Shown here: positions 22,781-31,043 of the stretch, in pieces
Layout of the letters: each line of letters starts with the position of its first letter
Numbering within the stretch: position 1 is the stretch's first letter
Translations under genes and position numbers: made by a program
Notes under the pieces: model-generated
Database searches by the model: none
Seen by the model: the letters and a program-made list of their open reading frames with translations, nothing else
What the model was told of the DNA's origin: nothing
DNA from: CAWVVV01 sp964629165
GTDB taxonomy: Bacteria > Verrucomicrobiota > Verrucomicrobiia > Opitutales > Oceanipulchritudinaceae
Assembly: GCA_964629165.1 (NCBI GenBank)
Contig: CAZVQJ010000007.1
Location: forward strand, 1 to 34,764
Direction: 5' to 3'
DNA: 34,764 nt

Positions 22781-22799
22781 TTGTGACAGCAAGGTTACG
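22781..22799 (+). promoter_or_regulatory. Possible Pho box upstream of the porin
   Basis: GTGAC at 22783 and GTTAC at 22794 are spaced by 11 bp, the repeat period of PhoB sites. Over 20 aligned bases it shares about 10 with the better site in front of pstS. It lies about 86 bp before the porin ATG. It is weaker than the pstS site and may be chance. Confidence 0.35.
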
Positions 22800-22884
22800 T
22801 CGGTGTCGTCCACGCAACAATACCGGCCTCAAACCAGAAAGCTGTTGCAGGCGGGAACCTGACCGGGGACGAGAACAGCGCAAC

Positions 22885-24216
22885 ATGACAACCATGTCCC
22901 GAAAAAGACTCATTCCTCTGCTTGCACTCGCCAGTCAGGTCATTCCCGCAGCGGCGGTGTACAGCGCAACCGATGCCACACTCGTGGATTTTCTCGTCCG
23001 CAATGGAGTGCTCTCGCAGGAGCAGGCCGCGCAGATCGAGACACAACCCGGCGCGGCGGTGGCCCCGGCGCTCCTCGATGCCCTCGTCTCGAGCGGGGCG
23101 ATATCGTCGACCCAGGCGGCGGATCTGCGTGCCGCCCCGCGGGCTTCGCAACCTGCGCCCACACCGGCCGATCGGACGCCGGTCGTTCGCCCGAAAGAGA
23201 AGCTCGTGGACACCCTTACGGTAAGTGGACGCGTGCATCTGCAGGGCGACTTCCTCTCCACCGACTATGCGTTCGAAGACGATCCCAGGGACGAGAGGAA
23301 CCTCTTCCTCCGTCGGGTTTACCTCGGCGCCACGGCAGATTTCACCGAGCGGGTTTCCGGAACGGTGAATGCCAATTTCGGAACCGATGCGAGCGGAACC
23401 GCACAGCTTGAAAAAGCGGTCGTGGACTTCGAGCTGACGGAGGACCTGACCCTGACGGGCGGTCTGCAGAAAGCACCTTTCGGTTTCGAAGAAACGACTT
23501 CGTCCTCCCGGATCCTCACCGTTGAACGATCCATTGCGACCCGCTACTTCACGGAGCAGATCGACTATGGCGCGCGTTTCACCGGGCTGTTCCTTTCCGG
23601 CGCATATGATTCCGGCCTCTACTTCGACGCGGCCGTGACAAACTCGGACCAGGGAAAGGTCGCTTCCAGTTCCACCAATAATGAGCTCGCTCTCTGGGGT
23701 CGTGCCGGCTGGAAAGGCGACGCCGGTCCCGGTACGTTGAATATCGGCGTCAACGGCGGTCGGCTGGAAGACCAGCGGGCCGACAACGTGACGGACTTCG
23801 TCTGGGGCGCCTATGCCAATTACAAAGTATCTGACTTTGATCTGACCTTCGAATACCTCGGAGGCAGCTTCGAGAACGCCGCTTTCGGCTCAGACGCCAA
23901 TCCGGTTGGGCTCTACCTTACGGGCGGATGGCAGCTGAACCCGAGCATCCAGCTCGTTGGCCGCATCTCCACCCTCGAGGCCGACGGCGGTGTTGGAGCG
24001 GACATCAGCGATACGTTCCGGCGCGCACCGGAAGCGGGCAGCGCCAACTATGATGAAGCCCGCGCCTACTACATCGGCGTCAACTGGTTCATCGTCGGTA
24101 ACACCGTGAAGCTCACCTCCGGATATGAGTTCGTCGAGTACGAGAAGAACCTGACGGGCGAGCAGGGAAATGCGGATGCGGAAGGATTCCGCACCCGGCT
24201 ACAGCTCCTCTTTTAA
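22885..24216 (+). CDS. OprP/OprO-type phosphate-selective porin
   Basis: A 443-aa outer-membrane beta-barrel, first gene of the phosphate locus. It has a signal peptide (S-R-K-R then L-I-P-L-L-A-L-A-S, cleavage near residue 20-24), then a helical segment with L-V-D-F-L-V-R-N-G-V-L-S-Q-E-Q-A (about 27-45) common in porins of this lineage, a Pro/Ala linker, and a barrel from about 105 with alternating hydrophobic strands, typified by F-L-R-R-V-Y-L-G-A-T-A-D and ending in the outer-membrane C-terminal signature L-Q-L-L-F. The barrel resembles OprP/OprO. Its placement upstream of pstS supports phosphate or polyphosphate uptake. ATG 22885 is chosen; ATG 22894 is equally plausible. The frame opening at 22783 is upstream noise. 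Confidence 0.87.
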   Translation: MTTMSRKRLIPLLALASQVIPAAAVYSATDATLVDFLVRNGVLSQEQAAQIETQPGAAVAPALLDALVSSGAISSTQAADLRAAPRASQPAPTPADRTPVVRPKEKLVDTLTVSGRVHLQGDFLSTDYAFEDDPRDERNLFLRRVYLGATADFTERVSGTVNANFGTDASGTAQLEKAVVDFELTEDLTLTGGLQKAPFGFEETTSSSRILTVERSIATRYFTEQIDYGARFTGLFLSGAYDSGLYFDAAVTNSDQGKVASSSTNNELALWGRAGWKGDAGPGTLNIGVNGGRLEDQRADNVTDFVWGAYANYKVSDFDLTFEYLGGSFENAAFGSDANPVGLYLTGGWQLNPSIQLVGRISTLEADGGVGADISDTFRRAPEAGSANYDEARAYYIGVNWFIVGNTVKLTSGYEFVEYEKNLTGEQGNADAEGFRTRLQLLF

Positions 24217-24221
24217 CACGA

Positions 24222-24241
24222 TCGTCACAATTTAGTCACCA
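24222..24241 (+). promoter_or_regulatory. Candidate Pho box upstream of pstS
   Basis: GTCACAATTTAGTCACC (24224-24240) holds two GTCAC repeats exactly 11 bp apart, the spacing of PhoB half-sites (consensus CTGTCAT repeated every 11 bp). It starts 8 bp after the porin stop and lies about 58 bp before the pstS ATG, where a -35 replacement would be expected. PhoB-type control is therefore likely. The -10 is unclear (TACGCT at 24261-24266 is a weak candidate). Confidence 0.6.
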
Positions 24242-24297
24242 AATTGCAGCACGGACAGGTTACGCTCTTTCCCGTGTGCAGGCCAAACCAATCAAGC

Positions 24298-25260
24298 ATG
24301 AAATCGATTACACGCATTGCGACTCTCGGACTGTTGGCGGGAAGTTCCTGGCTTCAGGCACAAACGCTCACCGTCGATCCGGATCTGCCCGCCTATAAAC
24401 CCGTTTCGGGGATCTCGGGCAACCTCGACTCGATCGGGTCCGACACCCTGAACAATCTCATGACTCTCTGGGCTGAGTCATTCCGCGCGTTCTATCCGAA
24501 CGTCAACATCCAGGTTGAGGGTAAAGGCTCTTCCACCGCACCGCCGGCCCTGATTGCGGGAACGGCACAGCTCGGACCGATGAGCCGCGCGATCAAGCCG
24601 ACCGAGGCGGATGAGTTTGAAAAACGTTTCGGCTACAAACCGACCGAAATCCCCGTATCGATCGACGCTCTCGCCGTCTTCGTTCACAAGGACAATCCGA
24701 TCGACGGGATGACGCTTCAGCAGATCGATCAGATTTTCTCCAACACCAACGCGCGCGGCGGAAGGCCGATCGAACGGTGGGGTCAGGTCGGTCTCAGGGG
24801 AAACTGGAGCCAGCATGGAATCTCCATCTATGGGCGTAACAGCGCTTCGGGCACCTACGGGTATTTCAAGGATGTCGCACTCTTGAAAGGCGACTACCGT
24901 CCCACTGTGAAGGAGCAGCCTGGTTCCTCCGCCGTCGTTCAGGGGGTCGCCAGCGATCTCTACGGCATCGGCTATTCCGGCATCGGCTACCGCACCTCCG
25001 GGGTGAAGATGCTCGCTCTCGGAGAGTCCGCGGACGCGCTCTACGAGCCCAGCTACGAGAACGCTCTCTCCCAGGATTACCCGATGGCGCGCTTCCTCTA
25101 CATCTATGTCAACAAGTCGCCGGTCGAGGCGATGAACCCGCTGACCCTCGAGTTCCTGAAGTTCATTCTCTCGCGGGAGGGGCAGGAAATCGTCCTCAAG
25201 GACGGCTATTATCCGCTCCCGGCCGAATACGCGGAACAGCTCCGTTCCCAACTGGAATAG
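24298..25260 (+). CDS. pstS: Phosphate-binding protein PstS
   Basis: A 320-aa periplasmic phosphate-binding protein. A signal peptide spans about 1-21 (K-S-I-T-R then hydrophobic, cleavage near L-Q-A-Q), with no lipobox. The ligand-binding blocks are visible: G-S-D-T-L-N-N-L-M-T near residue 47 (the phosphate-contacting loop), G-K-G-S-S-T-A-P-P-A-L, Q-L-G-P-M-S-R, and G-R-N-S-A-S-G-T-Y-G-Y. The frame opens earlier at 24244; I use ATG 24298 because the signal peptide begins there. It is followed by a strong terminator before pstC, so it can be over-produced compared with the transporter. Confidence 0.96.
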   Translation: MKSITRIATLGLLAGSSWLQAQTLTVDPDLPAYKPVSGISGNLDSIGSDTLNNLMTLWAESFRAFYPNVNIQVEGKGSSTAPPALIAGTAQLGPMSRAIKPTEADEFEKRFGYKPTEIPVSIDALAVFVHKDNPIDGMTLQQIDQIFSNTNARGGRPIERWGQVGLRGNWSQHGISIYGRNSASGTYGYFKDVALLKGDYRPTVKEQPGSSAVVQGVASDLYGIGYSGIGYRTSGVKMLALGESADALYEPSYENALSQDYPMARFLYIYVNKSPVEAMNPLTLEFLKFILSREGQEIVLKDGYYPLPAEYAEQLRSQLE

Positions 25261-25320
25261 TCATCCACGGGTTCACCAGTGGTTCCCGAGTCTCGTAGAT
25301 GATGGCATCAGCTGTCTCAG

Positions 25321-25352
25321 GAAGTGGCCGTACGCGGCCACTTCTTTCCTTT
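25321..25352 (+). terminator. Rho-independent terminator between pstS and pstC
   Basis: A perfect 10-bp stem, GAAGTGGCCG and CGGCCACTTC, closes a TACG tetraloop (25321-25344) and is followed by a T-rich run TTTCCTTT. It lies 60 bp after the pstS stop and 34 bp before pstC. A partial terminator here would make pstS the most abundant message; full termination would require a separate pstC promoter. Confidence 0.85.
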
Positions 25353-25386
25353 AATACGCGCCCGCTAAAAGTTCCTGCCCTGTCAG

Positions 25387-27699
25387 ATGAAAACGCGATC
25401 ACAGTCTGAAGTCACCGGCGACAACGGTGGCGGATTTCCACCGCCCGACCCGCATCGGTTCGAAGTGTCCAAGGGCACGCTCCGGCTCGACCGGTTCATG
25501 AACCGGTTCATTGCGCTCGGGGGCATCGCCGTCATCTGTGCGGTGTTTGGCATCCTCGTGTTCATCTTTCTCGAGATCGTTCCCCTCTTCCGCTCTGCCT
25601 CGGTGGAACCCCTCGAGAGTTTTGAGACCGGTGTCCCTGAACCCTTGGCGGTCGGGGCGGACGAATGGTCGGAGCTTCCCTTCATCCTCGGAGCGACCGG
25701 TGATCTCACCTTCGTTGACACGCACACCGGCAACCTGCGTGTCAAGGATGCCGGACTCCCTTCCGGGTTCACCGTCCGGAGCTGGGCCTATGATCAGCGC
25801 GCGCAGGAACTGATTCTGGCCAGCGATGACGCGCGCTTCTGTACCATCACAATCCGCTATGAACCGCGTTTCGACGCTGATGGCTCGCGCACCATCGAGG
25901 CGGTCGTCGAGCGCAGTAAGATCGCTTCGCTCGCGCAGAGTTCCGGGCCGATCGAAGCCGTCGATTTCTATACCGGCCGGGATGTCAAGTCGATCGCCCT
26001 CCTCGCTCGTGAGGCAGATGGTGAAGCCCGCCTCATTGTAAATACTCTCCGGCGAAAACGCACCCTCTTTGGCAGCGGCGAATTCACGCCTGATGCTTCT
26101 GAAGACCTGACGGCCCTCCTGCCTGGTGAACCGGTTGAACTGCTGGTCGGAGCGCGCGCGGAATCCCTTATTGTCCGGCTCGCCGATGAGCGGGTGGCGC
26201 GGCTTGTACGCGATCCTGCCGGTTGGCAATCGAGCGTCCTTTTTCGCCCGTTCGCCGAGGGTGAGCGGATTGCTTCGATGGATTTCCTCCAAGGCAAGGG
26301 TTCCCTCAACTTCACGTCGGAACGGGGTCACAACATCATTTACAGCCTGACACAGCTCCCTGACGCAGGGCTACAGTTTCTCCAGACAAGAGAGCTGCCT
26401 CCGCTCGGGGAGGGCGCCGGCCAGTTCGCGGCAAGTCCTCGGAACAAGGCGTTCCTGCTGAGCAACGGAAGCGAGATCTCCCTCCGCTTTGCGACCACCG
26501 AACGCGTCCGGTGGCAGTCCACCCTCGAGACCCCCCTGGTCGGGCTCGTTCTCAGTGAAAAATACGACCGCATCCTCCAGCTCGATGCGGGGGGCACCTT
26601 GACGCTCCTCCGTCTTCATGATCCGCATCCGGAGGCCGGCCTGAAGGCCTACTTCGGGAAAGTCTGGTACGAAGGCCAACCCGCCCCCGACTTTACATGG
26701 CAGTCCACCGGCGGAAGCGATGATTTCGAACCCAAGCTCTCGCTGATTCCTCTCATCGTGGGCTCGTTGAAGGGCACCTTCTATGCCCTCCTCGTTGCCA
26801 TCCCGGTCGCGCTCCTTGCGGCCATCTACACATCCCAGTATCTCCGGCCTTCGCTTAAGCGTGTGCTCAAGCCGACGATGGAGATCATGGCGTCGCTGCC
26901 TTCCGTCGTGCTCGGATTTCTCGGCGCCCTCTGGCTGGCACCGATTCTAGAAGATCGTGTGCCCTCCCTCATGCTCGCCGTTCTGGCCATCCCGACGACG
27001 GCCGTTGTGGTGGGCCTGCTCTGGAACCGCCTGCCCCCCAACCTCCGGCAATGGATCCCGTCGGGGACCGAGTTTGTCGTCTTTGTTCCCCTCCTCCTTC
27101 TTGTCGGCTACGTTGGGTGGCAGCTTGGGCCGGCCTTCGAACGAGCATTCTTCACCGTCACCCATCCACAGACCGGCGCCATTTCCGCCGACTTCCGGCT
27201 CTGGTGGACAGAGCGTTCCGGAAGCGGATTCCAGCAACGCAACTCGCTCGTCGTTGGCATCATGATGGGCTTCGCGGTGATTCCCATCATCTTCACGATT
27301 GCGGAGGATGCGCTTTCGAACGTTCCCCGCAGTCTGACGTCTGCCTCGCTCGCCCTCGGAGCAAGCCGCTGGCAGACGACGCGGGATGTCGTCCTGCCAA
27401 CGGCATCGGCCGGCATCTTTTCGGCGCTCATGATCGGGCTCGGGCGTGCCGTCGGTGAAACCATGATCGTCGTCATGGCGACCGGGAACACGCCCATCAT
27501 GGATTTTGATATTTTCACGGGCATGCGGACGCTCTCGGCGAATATCGTCGTTGAACTCCCGGAAGCCCCCCATGGCGGCACGCTCTACCGCACGCTCTTC
27601 CTTGGAGCATTCCTCCTCTTCGCACTCACCTTTGTCATCAACACCGGCGCCGAGATCATGCGGCACCGCCTCCACAACCGCTACAAGGTGATCGGTTAA
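25387..27699 (+). CDS. pstC: Phosphate ABC transporter permease PstC, enlarged
   Basis: A 770-aa inner-membrane permease, over twice the usual ~320 aa. A first TM (about 41-63) is followed by an extracytoplasmic domain of about 380 residues (70-450) with repeated beta-like segments, then the permease core with helices between about 455 and 765. The ABC-contact loop reads S-L-A-L-G-A-S-R-W-Q-T-T-R-D-V-V-L-P (about 655-672), followed by G-R-A-V-G-E-T-M. PstC with PstA forms the membrane channel fed by PstS and powered by PstB. Enlarged PstC proteins are known in some marine and environmental bacteria. It is followed by pstA after 16 bp. No Shine-Dalgarno is evident. Confidence 0.95.
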   Translation: MKTRSQSEVTGDNGGGFPPPDPHRFEVSKGTLRLDRFMNRFIALGGIAVICAVFGILVFIFLEIVPLFRSASVEPLESFETGVPEPLAVGADEWSELPFILGATGDLTFVDTHTGNLRVKDAGLPSGFTVRSWAYDQRAQELILASDDARFCTITIRYEPRFDADGSRTIEAVVERSKIASLAQSSGPIEAVDFYTGRDVKSIALLAREADGEARLIVNTLRRKRTLFGSGEFTPDASEDLTALLPGEPVELLVGARAESLIVRLADERVARLVRDPAGWQSSVLFRPFAEGERIASMDFLQGKGSLNFTSERGHNIIYSLTQLPDAGLQFLQTRELPPLGEGAGQFAASPRNKAFLLSNGSEISLRFATTERVRWQSTLETPLVGLVLSEKYDRILQLDAGGTLTLLRLHDPHPEAGLKAYFGKVWYEGQPAPDFTWQSTGGSDDFEPKLSLIPLIVGSLKGTFYALLVAIPVALLAAIYTSQYLRPSLKRVLKPTMEIMASLPSVVLGFLGALWLAPILEDRVPSLMLAVLAIPTTAVVVGLLWNRLPPNLRQWIPSGTEFVVFVPLLLLVGYVGWQLGPAFERAFFTVTHPQTGAISADFRLWWTERSGSGFQQRNSLVVGIMMGFAVIPIIFTIAEDALSNVPRSLTSASLALGASRWQTTRDVVLPTASAGIFSALMIGLGRAVGETMIVVMATGNTPIMDFDIFTGMRTLSANIVVELPEAPHGGTLYRTLFLGAFLLFALTFVINTGAEIMRHRLHNRYKVIG

Positions 27700-27715
27700 C
27701 GCGGACTTACCGACC

Positions 27716-29368
27716 ATGGCCACCGACCCATCCCAATTTGACTTGACCGCTCGACCCAAGGGCGAAGTGAACGTCTGGCTGACCGCCGCCGGTCTCGCCC
27801 TTGGCGTCCTCATGATTGTCGGCCTGCTCAGCCTCGTCCTCTGGGAGGGCGTGCGCGTTTTCTGGCCGGATCCCGTCGTGGAAATTCAATTACAAGAGGG
27901 CTCCACCGATCCTGCCGACCGCAACACCCTCGCCGGCGCCATCGTCCGGACCCGACCGAAGACTCAGTCCGAAGGTGAGGAATGGCAGCTCTTCCTCGGC
28001 AACAAGGACATTTATGGTCTCATGTTCCGCTATGTCGACGCCGACGACATTGTTTCCCTCGAAACTCCCGACGATATCGTTGTCGCCGAGCGCATGGAAT
28101 ACGGTGACGCCATCTTTTATCCGGTCGCCCTCTCGACGGAAGACGGCGAACGGATCGATGCGTCGCACGCGGAGTTCTTCGAGATTTTCGGATCCTCGCT
28201 TCACACGATCGCCGAGCGGCGGGAAACGATCCACGATATCGAGCGCAAAGCGATCGGCCGGATCAATCGCAAGATGGAGGCCCTTCGTCTTGAACAACGC
28301 CAACTGGCAGGGTCAACCGAACCCATCGATACCGACCGGCTCGCCGATATCGAGGAGCGTTTGGCTGATTTTCAGGAGCGATACGAGGTCCTTGCGAGCG
28401 AGGCCCGGGAACTGCGCACGCAACAAACCGCAGGATCCCTCGAATATCGGCTGTCGAGCGGAGAAATACGTGCCCTTCCCCTCGGGCAGTTTGTGCGCTT
28501 TCACCGGCCGAACCAAATGGGCTTCCTCGACAAGATCGGGTATTTTTTCGCTGAAATCTGGCGCTTTCTCTCTGAGAACCCCCGCGAAGCGAACACCGAA
28601 GGGGGCATCTTTCCCGCGCTCTTCGGAACCTTCGTGGTAACCATCATGATGAGCGCCGCCGTCATGCCGTTTGGCGTGCTGGCTGCGATCTATCTGCGCG
28701 AATACGCGAGACAGGGGCCGTTTGTCCGGATGGTTCGCACCGCCGTCAACAACCTCGCCGGCGTGCCCTCGATCGTTTTCGGCGTCTTCGGGCTCGGGTT
28801 CTTCGTTTATTTCCTCGGTGGTTCCATTGACGAGCTGCTATTCTCCGAACGCCTGCCCCAGGCGACCTTCGGCACGGGAGGGATACTCTGGGCTTCTCTC
28901 ACTCTCGCGCTGATGACCGTTCCGGTCGTTGTGGTCTCAACGGAGGAAGCGCTCGCTGCGGTGCCCAGAGGGGTGCGCGAAGCCTCCATTGCATGCGGCG
29001 CCTCAAAATGGCAGACGATCCAGCATATTGTTCTTCCCCAATCGGCTCCCGGTATCCTGACCGGCCTGATTCTGGCCATGGCGCGCGGTGCCGGAGAGGT
29101 GGCTCCCCTTATGTTGATCGGAGTCGTCAAACTGGCCCCATCTCTGCCGCTGGACGGCGTGTATCCTTTCCTTCACCTCGATCGGAAATTCATGCACCTC
29201 GGCTTCCACATCTTTGACCTCGGCTTCCAGTCACCGGACTCGGAAGCCGCCCGTCCGATGGTCTTTGCCAGTACCCTCCTTCTCATCACACTTGTTGTCG
29301 TCCTCAATCTGGGCGCGATTCTTCTGCGCAATCACCTTCGTAAAAAGTACACCAGCAGCGCTTTCTGA
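27716..29368 (+). CDS. pstA: Phosphate ABC transporter permease PstA, enlarged
   Basis: A 550-aa permease, also much longer than usual (~290 aa). TM1 lies at about 21-46. About 50-290 is extracytoplasmic and includes a charged coiled coil (around R-R-E-T-I-H-D-I-E-R-K and D-R-L-A-D-I-E-E-R-L-A-D-F), so both permeases have added outer parts. The permease core begins near 298 and has the ATPase-contact loop A-S-I-A-C-G-A-S-K-W-Q-T-I-Q-H-I-V-L-P (about 423-441) followed by A-R-G-A-G-E-V-A-P. It is 16 bp after pstC and 9 bp before pstB, so clearly one operon. Pairing of the two extra regions is an inference. Confidence 0.94.
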   Translation: MATDPSQFDLTARPKGEVNVWLTAAGLALGVLMIVGLLSLVLWEGVRVFWPDPVVEIQLQEGSTDPADRNTLAGAIVRTRPKTQSEGEEWQLFLGNKDIYGLMFRYVDADDIVSLETPDDIVVAERMEYGDAIFYPVALSTEDGERIDASHAEFFEIFGSSLHTIAERRETIHDIERKAIGRINRKMEALRLEQRQLAGSTEPIDTDRLADIEERLADFQERYEVLASEARELRTQQTAGSLEYRLSSGEIRALPLGQFVRFHRPNQMGFLDKIGYFFAEIWRFLSENPREANTEGGIFPALFGTFVVTIMMSAAVMPFGVLAAIYLREYARQGPFVRMVRTAVNNLAGVPSIVFGVFGLGFFVYFLGGSIDELLFSERLPQATFGTGGILWASLTLALMTVPVVVVSTEEALAAVPRGVREASIACGASKWQTIQHIVLPQSAPGILTGLILAMARGAGEVAPLMLIGVVKLAPSLPLDGVYPFLHLDRKFMHLGFHIFDLGFQSPDSEAARPMVFASTLLLITLVVVLNLGAILLRNHLRKKYTSSAF

Positions 29369-29377
29369 ACGACCTCG

Positions 29378-30205
29378 ATGCAAGTCATCTCTCCAATGAA
29401 AGAAACGGCCCGCGAACAGCCACAAACAGATTCCGCCGCAAGTCCTCCCGGGGACGCGTTTATCTGTATCGAGAACTTTAATTTCCACTACGGTGACAAT
29501 CAGGTTCTCTTCGACCTGAACATGGACATCCCAAAGGAGGAAGTGACCGCTTTCATCGGACCTTCGGGGTGTGGAAAATCCACTCTCCTACGCGGCATCA
29601 ATCGGATGAACGACCTCATCGACGGTGCCCGGGCAGAGGGTGACATCCGGGTCAATGGAGAGAGCGTCTATCACCCGCACCTCGAGGTGATTTCGCTTCG
29701 CAAACGCATCGGCATGGTCTTCCAGAAGTCCAACCCGTTTCCCAAATCGGTTTACGACAATGTCGCCTACGGTTTGCGGGTGGCCGGACGGAAGAAGAAG
29801 GCTTTCCTCGACGAGATTGTGGAGGAAAGCCTGCAACGCGCCGCCCTCTGGGACGAAGTCAAGGATCGCCTGCATGAGAGTGCCCTCGGCCTCTCGGGAG
29901 GTCAGATGCAACGTCTCTGCATCGCCCGCGCAATTGCGAACCAGCCGGAGGTGATTCTCATGGATGAGCCCTGCTCAGCCCTCGATCCCATCGCCACCGG
30001 TCGGATCGAAGAACTGATCCATCGCCTCAAAAAACAGTTCACGATTATCATTGTGACCCACAACATGCAGCAGGCAGCGCGTGTCTCCGACCGGACAGCC
30101 TTCTTTTATCTCGGCAAGCTCATTGAATACGCGTCCACCGACGACATCTTCATCAACCCTTCTGATCCGCAGACCGAAGCCTATGTGACGGGCCGTTTCG
30201 GCTGA
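29378..30205 (+). CDS. pstB: Phosphate ABC transporter ATP-binding protein PstB
   Basis: A 275-aa cytoplasmic ATPase that drives phosphate import through PstCA. Walker A G-P-S-G-C-G-K-S-T is at 61-69, the Q-loop lies in M-V-F-Q-K-S-N-P-F-P-K-S, the signature L-S-G-G-Q at 172-176, Walker B I-L-M-D-E-P followed by C-S-A-L-D-P, and the switch histidine in I-V-T-H-N-M. The segment N-R-M-N-D-L-I is typical of PstB. The first ~25 residues are a nonconserved Pro/Ser tail; ATG 29396 is an alternative start. It lies 9 bp after pstA. Confidence 0.97.
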   Translation: MQVISPMKETAREQPQTDSAASPPGDAFICIENFNFHYGDNQVLFDLNMDIPKEEVTAFIGPSGCGKSTLLRGINRMNDLIDGARAEGDIRVNGESVYHPHLEVISLRKRIGMVFQKSNPFPKSVYDNVAYGLRVAGRKKKAFLDEIVEESLQRAALWDEVKDRLHESALGLSGGQMQRLCIARAIANQPEVILMDEPCSALDPIATGRIEELIHRLKKQFTIIIVTHNMQQAARVSDRTAFFYLGKLIEYASTDDIFINPSDPQTEAYVTGRFG

Positions 30206-30255
30206 TTCGCACGGGATTCCTGTTATCCTGCCTCACAAACAACCCAATCATCTCT

Positions 30256-30915
30256 GTGGAACGCTATTTTCATTCCGAACTCAATACTCTCCGCTCTCAG
30301 ATTACCCTGATGGGGAGCAAGGCCGCCGAGGCCGCCCAACGGGCCGTGCAAAGCCTCCTTGAAAATGATCTCGAGCTGGCGGAGGCCGTCATCCGGGACG
30401 ACGCCGCGATCGACGAACTCGAGATCGAGATCGACCGCGAGGCGACCCGTTATATTTCTCTTCGAGCCCCGGTCGCGAGTGATCTCCGCGTGCTGACAGT
30501 GGCCATCAAAGCCTCTCATGACCTTGAGCGGGTCGGTGACGAAGCCAAGATCATCGCCAAGAAGACACGCCGTATCCTCCGCCGGACCGGTGTTCATGGT
30601 GAACTCTTCGAAATCCCCGCGATGGCACGCCACAGTGACGCGATGATCCGCAAGGCATTGCAGTGTTTCGTTGAGGGTGATCACGAGAAGGCACGGGAAA
30701 TTCTGCTTGAAGACGACGAGGTCGATCGCCTCGACAAGCATAACCTGAAGTCCCTTCTCCGAGCGTCCAAGAACCGGCCGGAGGCCATCGAGAATTATGT
30801 TGATCTCATCTTTGTGAGCAAATCCCTCGAACGCATCGCCGATCACGCCACCAATCTAGCGGAAGAGATCATCTACATGACCACCGCCGAAGAAATCCGG
30901 CACCTCCGATCGTAG
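30256..30915 (+). CDS. phoU: Phosphate-signalling protein PhoU
   Basis: A 219-aa all-helical protein that links Pst transport to PhoR/PhoB-type signalling. Two PhoU repeats are visible, each with an acidic metal-cluster motif: E-x-x-I-R-D-D-A-A-I-D-E-L-E-I-E-I-D in the first and I-L-L-E-D-D-E-V-D-R-L-D in the second, and the helix L-E-R-V-G-D-E-A-K has its repeat counterpart L-E-R-I-A-D-H-A-T-N. Length is normal. The start is GTG at 30256. It ends the locus 50 bp after pstB; no PhoR or PhoB gene is in the window. Confidence 0.96.
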   Translation: MERYFHSELNTLRSQITLMGSKAAEAAQRAVQSLLENDLELAEAVIRDDAAIDELEIEIDREATRYISLRAPVASDLRVLTVAIKASHDLERVGDEAKIIAKKTRRILRRTGVHGELFEIPAMARHSDAMIRKALQCFVEGDHEKAREILLEDDEVDRLDKHNLKSLLRASKNRPEAIENYVDLIFVSKSLERIADHATNLAEEIIYMTTAEEIRHLRS

Positions 30916-30928
30916 CACCACAGCAGAC

Positions 30929-31009
30929 CCCTTTCACCGATCGCCGCTGGTCGCCCTGGAGGCCCGACGGGGAACGGTCTCGGCGATTCTGAGAATACTT
31001 CTGAAAGGG
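30929..31009. terminator. Nested inverted repeats between phoU and pdxH
   Basis: In the 128-bp gap between converging genes, an outer pair CCCTTTCA (30929-30936) / TGAAAGGG (31002-31009) encloses an inner pair ATCGCCG (30940-30946) / CGGCGAT (30981-30987). Together they could fold into one long interrupted hairpin about 80 nt long. There is no T-run after it, so it is at best a factor-dependent or bidirectional terminator, or an RNA-stabilising end. Confidence 0.35.
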
Positions 31010-31043
31010 TGTATTGGCAGAACGGTGCTAACCAGGCTCGCCC

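Noticed and set aside
21813..22862. 349-aa plus-strand open frame
   Set aside because: Antisense to the binding protein and runs into the porin promoter region.
26947..27813. 288-aa minus-strand open frame
   Set aside because: Antisense to pstC and the start of pstA, whose permease motifs are in frame.
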